A stretch of DNA of 64,000 nt, from contig OZ251545.1 of NCBI GenBank assembly GCA_965243335.1, positions 1 through 64,000 on the forward strand, given 5' to 3'. The notes under the pieces are model-generated. The model saw only the letters and a list, made by a program, of their open reading frames with translations. It was not told where the DNA came from and made no database searches. This document shows, piece by piece, positions 26,209 through 33,960 of this stretch. Within the stretch, counting starts at the first letter, position 1, and the number at the start of each line of letters is the position of its first letter. Both the position numbers and the translations under genes were made by a program. Source of the DNA: JAJDXW01 sp965243335. GTDB taxonomy: Bacteria; Pseudomonadota; Gammaproteobacteria; HK1.

Positions 26209-26438
26209 GGACGCCCGTCTCGTCGCGCCCGGCGGATCTCCTCGTCGGGCAGGACCGGCCGGCCCCGGCGCCGCTCCAGTATCCGATCGACCGCCTCGCG
26301 GCTCCGCTCCCGGCGCCGGGCCCGCTCGACCGCCTCACGCATGAGGTCCGCGATGACCGCGCTCTTGTTGCGTCCCCTGAACGTCTCGTTGAAGGCGTCC
26401 TTGACGTCATCGGGGACACTGAAATTGACGGTCGCCAT
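26205..26438 (-). CDS. VapB-like ribbon-helix-helix antitoxin
   Basis: 77 residues from ATG 26438. The N-terminus (ATVNFSVPDDVKDAFNETF, then NKSAVIADLMREAVER) is a ribbon-helix-helix DNA-binding domain. The Arg-rich C-terminal tail should wrap the toxin. Such antitoxins repress their own operon; the AT-richer stretch at 26439-26480 is the likely operator region. Confidence 0.88.
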   Translation of the reverse strand: MATVNFSVPDDVKDAFNETFRGRNKSAVIADLMREAVERARRRERSREAVDRILERRRGRPVLPDEEIRRARRDGRP

Positions 26439-26555
26439 GATTTGCCCGAGTCATTGTTGAGAACTTCACCAATACTACCCTTGCTCCGCAGCTCGGGCAA
26501 CACGCGCCGCCGGCACGCGCCCTCGGCACACGCGCCATCGGCGCTCCAGGGAGGC

Positions 26556-27708
26556 GGGAAGGTGGATTACACTTCGGGGCGCGGCATCATGGACACGGAT
26601 AGGGAGCACCGGGATGCGTACCGAAGACGACTTGGCGATGGCGGACGTTCGACCGCCGCCCTCCCCCCGGCGGCAGGCGCGGGCAGCGCCCGCACCGCTG
26701 CCGCCTTCGGCGCCGTACGTCCGGGACCCGGACCCCTCTGCGCCGGACCTCCCCGGCTGCCGACCGGTTCCCCTGCGCCGCCGCGACCTCGACACCTGGG
26801 ACGGGCGCTTCGGGTACTGGGACGGCGCCACCGAGACCGCGTGGGTGATGGACCCCACCACCCTCCCCCACGAATGGCCCTCGCAGCGCTTGACGGGGTT
26901 CTGTGCCCTCATCGCGGCGGCGCGCGGATCCCCCATCGAGTGCTTCGGCTCCACCGGCCTCGAGCTGCGCGACGAACACGGCCGGCGGCAGAAGATCCTC
27001 CAGGCCGACCAGTGCGTGTACGTGCACCCGAGGCGCGCGCGGCTCCCGCGGGGCGGGGGGATCGTGGTCGGGGAGCACGACTTTCCGGACGTGGTGCTGG
27101 AGGTCGATTACACGACGGACGTTCGGCGCTGGAAGCTCGGGATGTACGAATCGTGGGGGTTCCCGGAGGTATGGGTGGAGGCGCCCGCCCAGTGGTCGCA
27201 GAGCCGGGCGCGGGGTCGCCGGTCGGGGTTGACGATCCACGTGCTCGAGGCGGGCCGGTACCGGGAGTCGCTGGTGAGCCTGGTGTTTCCCGACTGGCGG
27301 GCGCGTGCGATCCACGAGGCGCTGAACGAGCCCGAGCCGACGGGCTGGACGCACGCGCGGCTGGAGCGCATGGGCCGGGTGTTGGGCGAGCGGGAGGGCG
27401 CCGGGCCGGATGACCATCCGCTGATGCGCTCCCTCCGGGACCAGAGCCGGGCGGAGGGCGAGCGGAACGCCCAGGCAAGGATGGTGCGCCAGATACTGCG
27501 CTCGCGGGGCCTCGAAGTTTCCGAGGAGTTCCCTGCCGGCGCGGCGGCGTTTGCGGCATCGTCCGAAGAGGCCATCGCCGCCGCGGCGCTCGCCTGCAGC
27601 AGCGAGGGGGACTTCCTCGCGCGCCTCGACCGCACCCTCGGGGGTTGATCCTGCCCAGGGACGGGACCCTCGGTGAGGCGTTCATCGAACCGACCGGTTT
27701 CCGGCGCG
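26556..27708. repeat. Duplicated Uma2 unit, copy 2
   Basis: Second copy of the unit described at 24481-25620, in direct orientation about 2.08 kb downstream. The two copies bracket the VapBC pair and the methylase-tail repeat. Confidence 0.85.
26614..27648 (+). CDS. Uma2 (DUF820) family protein, copy 2
   Basis: 344 residues from ATG 26614 with GGGAGC upstream. Apart from a few substitutions it equals copy 1 through about residue 265, including the nuclease-like EVDYTT...WVEA core. After GERE it diverges, with QSRAEGERNAQARMVRQIL and a different 50-residue region, then shares the LDRTLGG end. The divergent segment lies between two conserved stretches, which suggests localised recombination or different specificity of the tail. 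The longer plus frame from 26442 is not a real N-terminus. Confidence 0.85.
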   Translation: MRTEDDLAMADVRPPPSPRRQARAAPAPLPPSAPYVRDPDPSAPDLPGCRPVPLRRRDLDTWDGRFGYWDGATETAWVMDPTTLPHEWPSQRLTGFCALIAAARGSPIECFGSTGLELRDEHGRRQKILQADQCVYVHPRRARLPRGGGIVVGEHDFPDVVLEVDYTTDVRRWKLGMYESWGFPEVWVEAPAQWSQSRARGRRSGLTIHVLEAGRYRESLVSLVFPDWRARAIHEALNEPEPTGWTHARLERMGRVLGEREGAGPDDHPLMRSLRDQSRAEGERNAQARMVRQILRSRGLEVSEEFPAGAAAFAASSEEAIAAAALACSSEGDFLARLDRTLGG

Positions 27709-28039
27709 CGCCCCTGGAACGGAGCAACGCCCGTCTCGACCGCAGCTTCGAGCTCGAGCAGCACTTCCTCCGGCGCATCTTGCCCTTGCAGGAAGGCCCG
27801 ATGCGGGGTCTTGCGGCCCTCTTCGGAGTCGGTCGCGCCCCGCTGCACCGTCCCCAGCGCTCCCGGCGCGGCCCGGTGACGCTACCCGCCGGCGCGAAGA
27901 CCCCACCGCGCACACGCCCCGAGCCGGGCTTCCGCAGCTTCCGCTTGCAAGGCGGCGCGGTGTTCCCTACCCTCCTCCGGGGCCGCTCGGAGGCCGCGCC
28001 GCGCGTCGGCGCCGGCGCGGGAGGGCAGGGGAGGGCGCA
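27649..28039. other. Intergenic stretch before the flotillin gene
   Basis: No gene supported. The first 60 bases are the tail of the Uma2 duplication. A degraded outer arm of the palindromic element (GCGAAGACCCCACCGCGCAC) lies at 27893-27916. Purine-rich GGGAGGGCAGGGGAGGG ahead of 28040 can act as the ribosome-binding site of the next gene. Confidence 0.55.
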
Positions 28040-29779
28040 GTGTTCTGGTTCGTCTTCGCGATCGTGCTCGCCATCGTCCTGGTGGTGGGGATCTGGTTCT
28101 TCCACCGGTTCTATGCGAAGGCCAACCGCGAGATCGCCCTGGTGCGGACCGGGCTCGGCGGGCAGAAGGTGGTGCTCGACGGGGGCTGCCTCGCGCTGCC
28201 CTTCCTCCACAAGGTGGCCGAGGTCAACATGCGGACCTCGAAGCTCGAGATCGAGCGGGTCGGCCCCGCCTCGGTGATCACCGCGGACCGCCTCCGGGTC
28301 GACGTCGGGGCGGAGTTCTACGTTCGGGTCCGGGCCACCGAGGAGGGGGTCGCGACCGCCGCCCAGGCCCTCGCCGGCAAGACCTTCCGCGCCGCCGAGC
28401 TCGCCGAGACCCTGGAGGGCAAGCTCGTGGACGCGGTGCTCTCCGTCGCGGCCGGCTACACCATGGAGAGCCTCCAGGACGAGCGCGGCCGGTACACCGC
28501 GGCGGTGAGCGAGGTCCTCGGCGAGGACCTGGCCCAGAACGGCCTCCTGCTCGAATCCGTGTCCCTCACCCGCCTCGACCAGACCCCCTTCCACGCCCTC
28601 GACGAGAACAACGCGTTCAACGCCCTCGGGATGCGCCGCCTCGCCGAGATCATCGCCGTCAACCGGAAGAAGCGCGCGGAGATCGAGTCGGACGCCGAGG
28701 TCTCGGTGCGCCAGAGCCAGCTCAACACGACCAAGCAGAAGCTCCGCCTCTCCCAGGAGGAGGAGGAGGCGACGATCGTGCAGCAGCGCGAGATCGAGAC
28801 CGCGCGCGCCGCGAGCCAGGCCGACGTCGCCGAGGAGCAGTCGGCCTCCGAGCGGCGCCGGGAGGCGGCGCGCATCGCGCGCGAACGCGAGGTGCGGATG
28901 TCCGAGATCGCGCGCGACCGGGAGCTTCGCCGCCAGCAGATCGACGCCGAGCTCTCCACCGAGACGGTGCGGGCGGACAACGCGGTCAGGATCGCCGCGA
29001 AGCACATCGAGCAGGCGGCGGCCGAGGTCGGGGTGCACGACGCCCGCGCCCGCGAGGCGGAGGCCGAGGAGCGGGTGCGGACCTCGCGCGAGACCGCCGC
29101 CGCCGAGCGCGACCGGGCGCTCGCCCTCATCCGGGCCGCCGAGCAGGCGGAGGTGGACGACACCCGGGTGCGGAGCGAGGCGGGCACGATGGTCTCGATG
29201 GCGGAGGCGACGGCCCGCGCGACCCTGGAGCGGGCGGCGGCGGAGAAGGACGAGCTGCTTGCCCGGGCGGAGGGGACCGCGGCCCTCATCCAGGCGGAGA
29301 ACGCGCAGAGCCCCGCGCTCATCGGTCTCAAGCTCGACCAGGCGCGGATCGAGGCCCTCCCCGGGATCGTCGAGAGGATGATGAAGCCGGCGGAGAAGAT
29401 CGAGACGATCCGCATCAACCAGATCAGCGGGGTGGGCGGCCCGGTCGGAGGCGGATCCAGCGGCGGCGCCGGCGCGGACGGCGCGCCGGGGAGCGGCGGC
29501 GACGGCGCGGTCAACCAGGTCGTGGACGCGGTGATGCGGCTCGCCCTCCAGCTCCCCGCGGTCCGGAAGCTCGGCGAGGAGGTCGGCATCAACGTCGGGG
29601 GCGGGGTCCGGGGCCTCGGCGCCCCGCTCGACGGCGACGGCGACAGCGGTGAGCGCGAGCGCGCCGGGGACGGGGACCACGATCACGATCGTACCGGAAG
29701 CCGGGAGGGTGATCGCGGAGCCGACCCGCCGCCCCCGAACCCCAGGAATTCACACAGGACACAGGAGCAATCATCATGA
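28040..29779 (+). CDS. Flotillin-like SPFH membrane protein
   Basis: 579 residues from GTG 28040. One N-terminal transmembrane helix (residues 2-22) is followed by an SPFH/PHB domain (about 30-215; NREIALVRTGLGGQKVVLDGG, NMRTSKLEIER). A long Glu/Ala/Arg coiled coil (about 220-435) ends before LIQAENAQSPALIGLKLDQARIEALP. This matches flotillins, which scaffold membrane microdomains. From about 455 the tail turns Gly-rich and then Asp/His/Arg-rich, and the frame simply runs on until it overlaps the next ATG by 4 bp, so the last 100 residues look non-conserved. It heads the operon with the amide transporter. Confidence 0.9.
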   Translation: MFWFVFAIVLAIVLVVGIWFFHRFYAKANREIALVRTGLGGQKVVLDGGCLALPFLHKVAEVNMRTSKLEIERVGPASVITADRLRVDVGAEFYVRVRATEEGVATAAQALAGKTFRAAELAETLEGKLVDAVLSVAAGYTMESLQDERGRYTAAVSEVLGEDLAQNGLLLESVSLTRLDQTPFHALDENNAFNALGMRRLAEIIAVNRKKRAEIESDAEVSVRQSQLNTTKQKLRLSQEEEEATIVQQREIETARAASQADVAEEQSASERRREAARIAREREVRMSEIARDRELRRQQIDAELSTETVRADNAVRIAAKHIEQAAAEVGVHDARAREAEAEERVRTSRETAAAERDRALALIRAAEQAEVDDTRVRSEAGTMVSMAEATARATLERAAAEKDELLARAEGTAALIQAENAQSPALIGLKLDQARIEALPGIVERMMKPAEKIETIRINQISGVGGPVGGGSSGGAGADGAPGSGGDGAVNQVVDAVMRLALQLPAVRKLGEEVGINVGGGVRGLGAPLDGDGDSGERERAGDGDHDHDRTGSREGDRGADPPPPNPRNSHRTQEQSS

Positions 29780-31035
29780 CCGTCACCCGCAGGCGTTTTC
29801 TCGCCGGCGCGTCCGCTTCGGCGGCGGCGCTGGCCGCTCCCGCGATCGTCGGCCGCGCCGCCCAGGCCGCCGACCCGATCAAGTTCGTGAGCATCCTCGA
29901 CCAGTCGGGCGGGCTCGACATCTACGGCAAGCCGATGGTGGACACCACCCGCATGGCCATCGACGAGCTGAACGCGGCGGGCGGGCTGCTCGGCCGGGAG
30001 ATCGAGCTCAAGGTCTACGACCCGCAGTCCACCATCCAGTTCTACACCCAGTACGCGACGGAGGCGGCGGCGGGCGACCGGGCCGACGTCGTCCACGCCG
30101 GCATCACCTCGGCCTCGCGCGAGGCGATCCGCCCGACCTTCTCCCGCTTCCGGACCCTCTACTTCTACAACGTCCTCTACGAGGGCGGGGTGTGCGACCT
30201 CAACTGCTTCTGCACCGGCTCGACCCCCGCGCAGACCGTCGAGAAGCTCGTGCCCTACACCATGAACAAGTGGGGCAGGAAGGTGTACGTCGTGGCCGCG
30301 GACTACAACTACGGCCAGATCACCGCCCAGTGGGTGCAGAAGTACGTTCGCGACAACGGCGGCGAGGCGGTGGAGACCGAGTTCTTTCCCCTCGACGTGA
30401 CCAACTTCGGCCCGACGATCAAGAAGATCCAGGCCGCGAAGCCGGACATGGTGATGTCCGCGCTGGTGGGCGGGGCCCACGTCTCCTTCTACCGCCAGTA
30501 CGCGGCGGCGGGCATGAACCGGAGCGTGCCCATCGCGTCCACCACGTTCGGGGTCGGCAACGAGCACAAGCTCATCTCCGCGGAGGAAGGCGACGGCATG
30601 ATCTGCGCCTACTCCTACTTCGAGGAGATCGACTCCCCGGCGAACCGGGACTTCGTGGCCCGCTTCAAGGCCCACCGGGGCGAAGGGGCGCCCGCCCTCA
30701 ACGAGCTGGCCGCCCGCGCCTACGAGGGGGCGTACCTGTGGGCGGAAGCGGTCAGGCAGGCGGGGACCACGGAGCGGATGGCGGTCATCGAGACCCTGCG
30801 CACCGGGGTCTCGGTCGACGGCCCCTCCGGCCGGGTCGCCATCGAGCCGAAGACCAACCACGCCCTCCAGAACGTCTACCTCGCGGAGCTCAAGGACCAG
30901 GCGTTCCACATCCTCGAAGCCTACGAGGACCAGCCGCCGACGGACACCCTGCTGGTGTGCGACCTGGTGGCGGACCCGAACCAGGCGGTGTTCAAGTTCG
31001 AGAACGGCCTCGAAGCGGCCGGCATCGAGATGTAG
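29776..31035 (+). CDS. Amide/urea-type ABC transporter substrate-binding protein
   Basis: 419 residues from ATG 29776. The N-terminus TRRRFLAGASASAAALAAP is a TAT-type signal, so a folded periplasmic protein is expected. The rest is a type-I periplasmic binding fold of the Leu/amide-binding class (Peripla_BP_5): FVSILDQSGGLDIYGK, DDSTIQFYTQY-like start, VYVVAADYNYGQI, FGVGNEHKL, and an ARAYEGAYLWAEAVR helix. Close relatives bind urea (UrtA) or short amides (FmdD). An amidase at the end of the same operon favours amides. Its start overlaps the flotillin stop. Confidence 0.9.
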   Translation: MTVTRRRFLAGASASAAALAAPAIVGRAAQAADPIKFVSILDQSGGLDIYGKPMVDTTRMAIDELNAAGGLLGREIELKVYDPQSTIQFYTQYATEAAAGDRADVVHAGITSASREAIRPTFSRFRTLYFYNVLYEGGVCDLNCFCTGSTPAQTVEKLVPYTMNKWGRKVYVVAADYNYGQITAQWVQKYVRDNGGEAVETEFFPLDVTNFGPTIKKIQAAKPDMVMSALVGGAHVSFYRQYAAAGMNRSVPIASTTFGVGNEHKLISAEEGDGMICAYSYFEEIDSPANRDFVARFKAHRGEGAPALNELAARAYEGAYLWAEAVRQAGTTERMAVIETLRTGVSVDGPSGRVAIEPKTNHALQNVYLAELKDQAFHILEAYEDQPPTDTLLVCDLVADPNQAVFKFENGLEAAGIEM

Positions 31036-31065
31036 GCGGGCAGGCGGGCAGGCGGGCAGGCGGGA
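31035..31065. repeat. 8-bp tandem repeat (GGCGGGCA)
   Basis: Nearly four copies of GGCGGGCA follow directly after the stop codon of the binding-protein gene, with further degenerate copies to about 31135. It fills the only sizeable gap in the transporter operon. Confidence 0.85.
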
Positions 31066-31150
31066 ATCCGGCCAACCGCAATCCACGGGCCGCGGTAGCT
31101 CGCGGGACGGGCAGGCGGGCCGGCGGGCCGGAGGAGCACGGGCGCGTTCG

Positions 31151-32020
31151 ATGGACCTCGTCGCAGCCGTCGGGCTGCAGATCCTCTACGGGATCGCCAA
31201 CCTGGCGCTCATCAGCCTCGGGTTGGCGATCATCTTCGGGATGATGCGGGTCATCAACCTCGCCCACGGCGAGTTCCTGATGCTCGGCGGGTACACGGTG
31301 GTGGTCGCGGCGAACGCCGGGGTCAACCTCTGGGTCGCGATGCTGGTCCTCGCCCCCCTGGTGGTCGGGGTCATCGGGGTGGTGGTGGAGCGGCTCCTCA
31401 TCCGCTGGCTCTACGGACGGATGATCGACACCCTGCTCGCGACCTGGGGCCTGAGCCTCCTCTTCATCGGGCTCGTGACCTCGATCTTCGGGGCCTCCAC
31501 CGCGACCACCATCTCCCCGCCGCTCGGGGTGATCTCCATCGGCGAGTACACCTCGTCCGCCTACGAGCTGCTGCTCATCGGGATCACCGCCGCCCTCGGC
31601 ATCGCGGTCTTCCTCGCGCTCAAGACGACGAACCTCGGGCTGGTCGCGCGGGGGACCATGCAGAACGCGGAGATGGCCTCCGCGCTCGGGGTCTCCACCT
31701 CGCGGGTCTACATGGTGACGTTCGGGGTCGGGGCCGCGGTCACCGGCCTCGCGGGCGGGCTCCTCGCGCCGATCACCGGCGTGCTCCCGACCATCGGCGC
31801 GGTGTACATCGCCAAGGCGTTCATCACCGTCATCTCCGGCGGGGCCGCGATCCTCGCCGGCACCGCGTCCGCGTCCGTGCTGCTCGGCGGGGTCAACGGG
31901 GTCGCGGCGTTCCTGACCGGCCCGACCATCGGCGAGGTCGCCCTGCTCGTCACCGCCATCGTGCTCCTGCGCCTGATGCCGCGCGGGATCACCGGCGGCA
32001 TCTTCCGCAAGAGCCTGTGA
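31151..32020 (+). CDS. ABC transporter permease, LivH/UrtB type
   Basis: 289 residues, about eight transmembrane helices. INLAHGEFLMLGGY, the permease signature of branched-chain amino acid/urea importers, is at about residues 35-48. ARGTMQNAEMASALGVSTSRVY is the cytoplasmic coupling loop contacting the ATPase. It forms the inner-membrane channel with the next permease. The stop overlaps the next start (GTGA). Confidence 0.92.
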   Translation: MDLVAAVGLQILYGIANLALISLGLAIIFGMMRVINLAHGEFLMLGGYTVVVAANAGVNLWVAMLVLAPLVVGVIGVVVERLLIRWLYGRMIDTLLATWGLSLLFIGLVTSIFGASTATTISPPLGVISIGEYTSSAYELLLIGITAALGIAVFLALKTTNLGLVARGTMQNAEMASALGVSTSRVYMVTFGVGAAVTGLAGGLLAPITGVLPTIGAVYIAKAFITVISGGAAILAGTASASVLLGGVNGVAAFLTGPTIGEVALLVTAIVLLRLMPRGITGGIFRKSL

Positions 32021-33213
32021 CCCTCGCCCGGGACGTGCGGGCCATGCTGGCCATCGCGGCGGCCGGCGTGCTGTTCATGCTGGTCGCGCCGTCGGTCTTC
32101 GAGCTCTTCACCATCATCAACCTGACGACGGCGATCGCCCTCGCGGTGCTCGCCCTGAGCCTCGCCCTCATCTGGGGCTACGGGGGGATCCTCTGCTTCG
32201 GGCAGAACGCCTTCTTCGGCATCGGGGCCTACGCCTACACGATCGCGGCCATCAACTTCGGCGGGTCGAGCTGGGCGATCCTGGTCGCGATCCTGGTCGC
32301 CGTCGCCTTCGCGGTGGTCATCGGCTACGTCATGTTCTACGGGCGGGTGAGCGACGTCTACCTCGCGGTCATCACCCTCACCGTCTCGCTCATCCTCTAC
32401 AGCCTCATCCGGCGCACCTCGGGCCCGGACTACAAGATCGGGAAGTCCCTCCTCGGGGGGTTCAACGGGATCACCTCGCCGCCGCTCAACCTCCCCTGGG
32501 ACCCCTCGTTCTTCCTGTTCCCCGAGCACGTGTTCTACGTCGCGATGGGGGCGCTCGTCGCCGCCTACGTGTTCACGAGCTGGCTCACCCGCACCCACTT
32601 CGGGCGGGTCTGCGTCTCCATCCGCGAGAACGAGCTGCGGGCGGAGTTGCTCGGCTACGACGTGCGGCTCTACAAGCTCGGGATCTTCGCCGTCGGGGCG
32701 GGGATCGCCGGGCTCGCGGGGGTCCTCTTCTGCAACGGGGTCGGCCGGGTCACCCCGGACGTGTTCAACCTCTACAACGCCGCGCTCACCATCATCTGGG
32801 TGATCGTCGGCGGGCGCGGCACCCTCATCGGGCCGATCCTCGGCGCGTTCGGACTCTTCTACCTCACCTCCGCCCTCGGGACCCAGGCGACGTTCAACAA
32901 CAACCTGGTGCTCGGGATCATCCTCGTCGTGTTCGTGCTCCTCGTGCCGAAAGGGGTGATCCCGACCCTCGCGGACTGGACGGCGGCGCGGCGGGCGCGG
33001 CGCGCGCTCCGGGCCCGCGAGCGCCGGATGCGGATGCGGCGGGGGCGGGGGAGCGGAGGCGCGGGCGGGGGCGGCGGCCGGGACGACGGGGCCGGGGCGC
33101 CGGCGGGCGCGGAGGCCGGCGGCGGAGGGCCGGGCGGCGCGGGCGCCGGCCACGCGGGTGCGGGCACGGGCAAGGGCGCGCGCGCAGGCGCCGGCGCGGG
33201 GGCCGCGCGATGA
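32017..33213 (+). CDS. ABC transporter permease, LivM/UrtC type, with Gly/Ala-rich tail
   Basis: 398 residues from GTG 32017. Transmembrane helices fill residues 10-325. CFGQNAFFGIGAYAY is the LivM signature, and the coupling loop is CVSIRENELRAELLGYDVRLYK. PKGVIPTLADW near 322 is the normal end of this family. A further 70 residues, first Arg-rich and then almost only Gly/Ala, run on until the stop overlaps the next ATG. That tail is unlike family members and is probably lineage-specific read-on. Confidence 0.9.
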   Translation: MTLARDVRAMLAIAAAGVLFMLVAPSVFELFTIINLTTAIALAVLALSLALIWGYGGILCFGQNAFFGIGAYAYTIAAINFGGSSWAILVAILVAVAFAVVIGYVMFYGRVSDVYLAVITLTVSLILYSLIRRTSGPDYKIGKSLLGGFNGITSPPLNLPWDPSFFLFPEHVFYVAMGALVAAYVFTSWLTRTHFGRVCVSIRENELRAELLGYDVRLYKLGIFAVGAGIAGLAGVLFCNGVGRVTPDVFNLYNAALTIIWVIVGGRGTLIGPILGAFGLFYLTSALGTQATFNNNLVLGIILVVFVLLVPKGVIPTLADWTAARRARRALRARERRMRMRRGRGSGGAGGGGGRDDGAGAPAGAEAGGGGPGGAGAGHAGAGTGKGARAGAGAGAAR

Positions 33214-33935
33214 GGTCCGGAGGGGAGGTCGTCCTCGAGACCCGCGGGCTCTCGATGCACTTCGGGGGGGTGCAGGCGGTCGACCGGGTGGACTTCGCGC
33301 TCTACGAGAACGAGCTCCGCTGCCTCATCGGCCCCAACGGGGCCGGCAAGTCCACCTTCTTCAAGTGCCTGACCGGGCAGCTTCGCCCGAGCGCGGGGAG
33401 CGTCGTCATCCGCGACGTCCACGTGACGGGCCGGGAGCCTTTCGAGGTCGCGGCCCTCGGGGTCGGGATCAAGACCCAGGCGCCGAGCGTCTTCGAGGGG
33501 CTCGCGGTCGAGGAGAACGTCTGGCTCTCCGCGCGCCGCTGGCATCCGCCGGGGCGGGCGCGGAGCCTCACCGCGGAGACCCTGGAGCGCCTTCGGCTCG
33601 GCGACCTCCGCGCGAGCCCGGTCGGGCGGCTCGCGCACGGGCAGCGGCAGTGGGTGGAGCTCGGGATGGTGGTCGCGGCCGAGCCCTGGCTCGTCCTCCT
33701 CGACGAGCCCGCGGCCGGCATGACCCACGAGGAGACGGCGCGCACCGCGGAGCTCATCCGGGAGATCAACCGCACCGCGACCCTCGTCGTCGTCGAGCAC
33801 GACATGCAGTTCATCCGGATGATCTCGGACCTGGTGACCGTGTTCCACGAGGGCCGGATCCTGATGGAGGACACGATGGAGGCGATCTCCGCCGACCCGC
33901 GGGCGCGCGAGGTCTACCTGGGGCATCGGGGATGA
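33210..33935 (+). CDS. ABC transporter ATPase, LivG/UrtD type
   Basis: 241 residues. Walker A is GPNGAGKST, followed by a Q-loop in KTQAPSVFEGLAV. The signature is degenerate (LAHGQRQWVELGMVVA), Walker B is LVLLDEPAAGM, and the switch is VVVEHDMQFI. It powers the amide/urea-type importer together with the next ATPase. The LAHGQ signature in place of LSGGQ is typical of UrtD-like subunits. Confidence 0.92.
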   Translation: MRSGGEVVLETRGLSMHFGGVQAVDRVDFALYENELRCLIGPNGAGKSTFFKCLTGQLRPSAGSVVIRDVHVTGREPFEVAALGVGIKTQAPSVFEGLAVEENVWLSARRWHPPGRARSLTAETLERLRLGDLRASPVGRLAHGQRQWVELGMVVAAEPWLVLLDEPAAGMTHEETARTAELIREINRTATLVVVEHDMQFIRMISDLVTVFHEGRILMEDTMEAISADPRAREVYLGHRG

Positions 33936-33960
33936 GGGCGGGGACGGCGGGGGCGGCGGC

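Noticed and set aside
29649..31244. Plus-strand frame overlapping the amide-binding protein in another register
   Set aside because: Out-of-frame translation; the TAT signal and binding-protein fold are in the frame from 29776.
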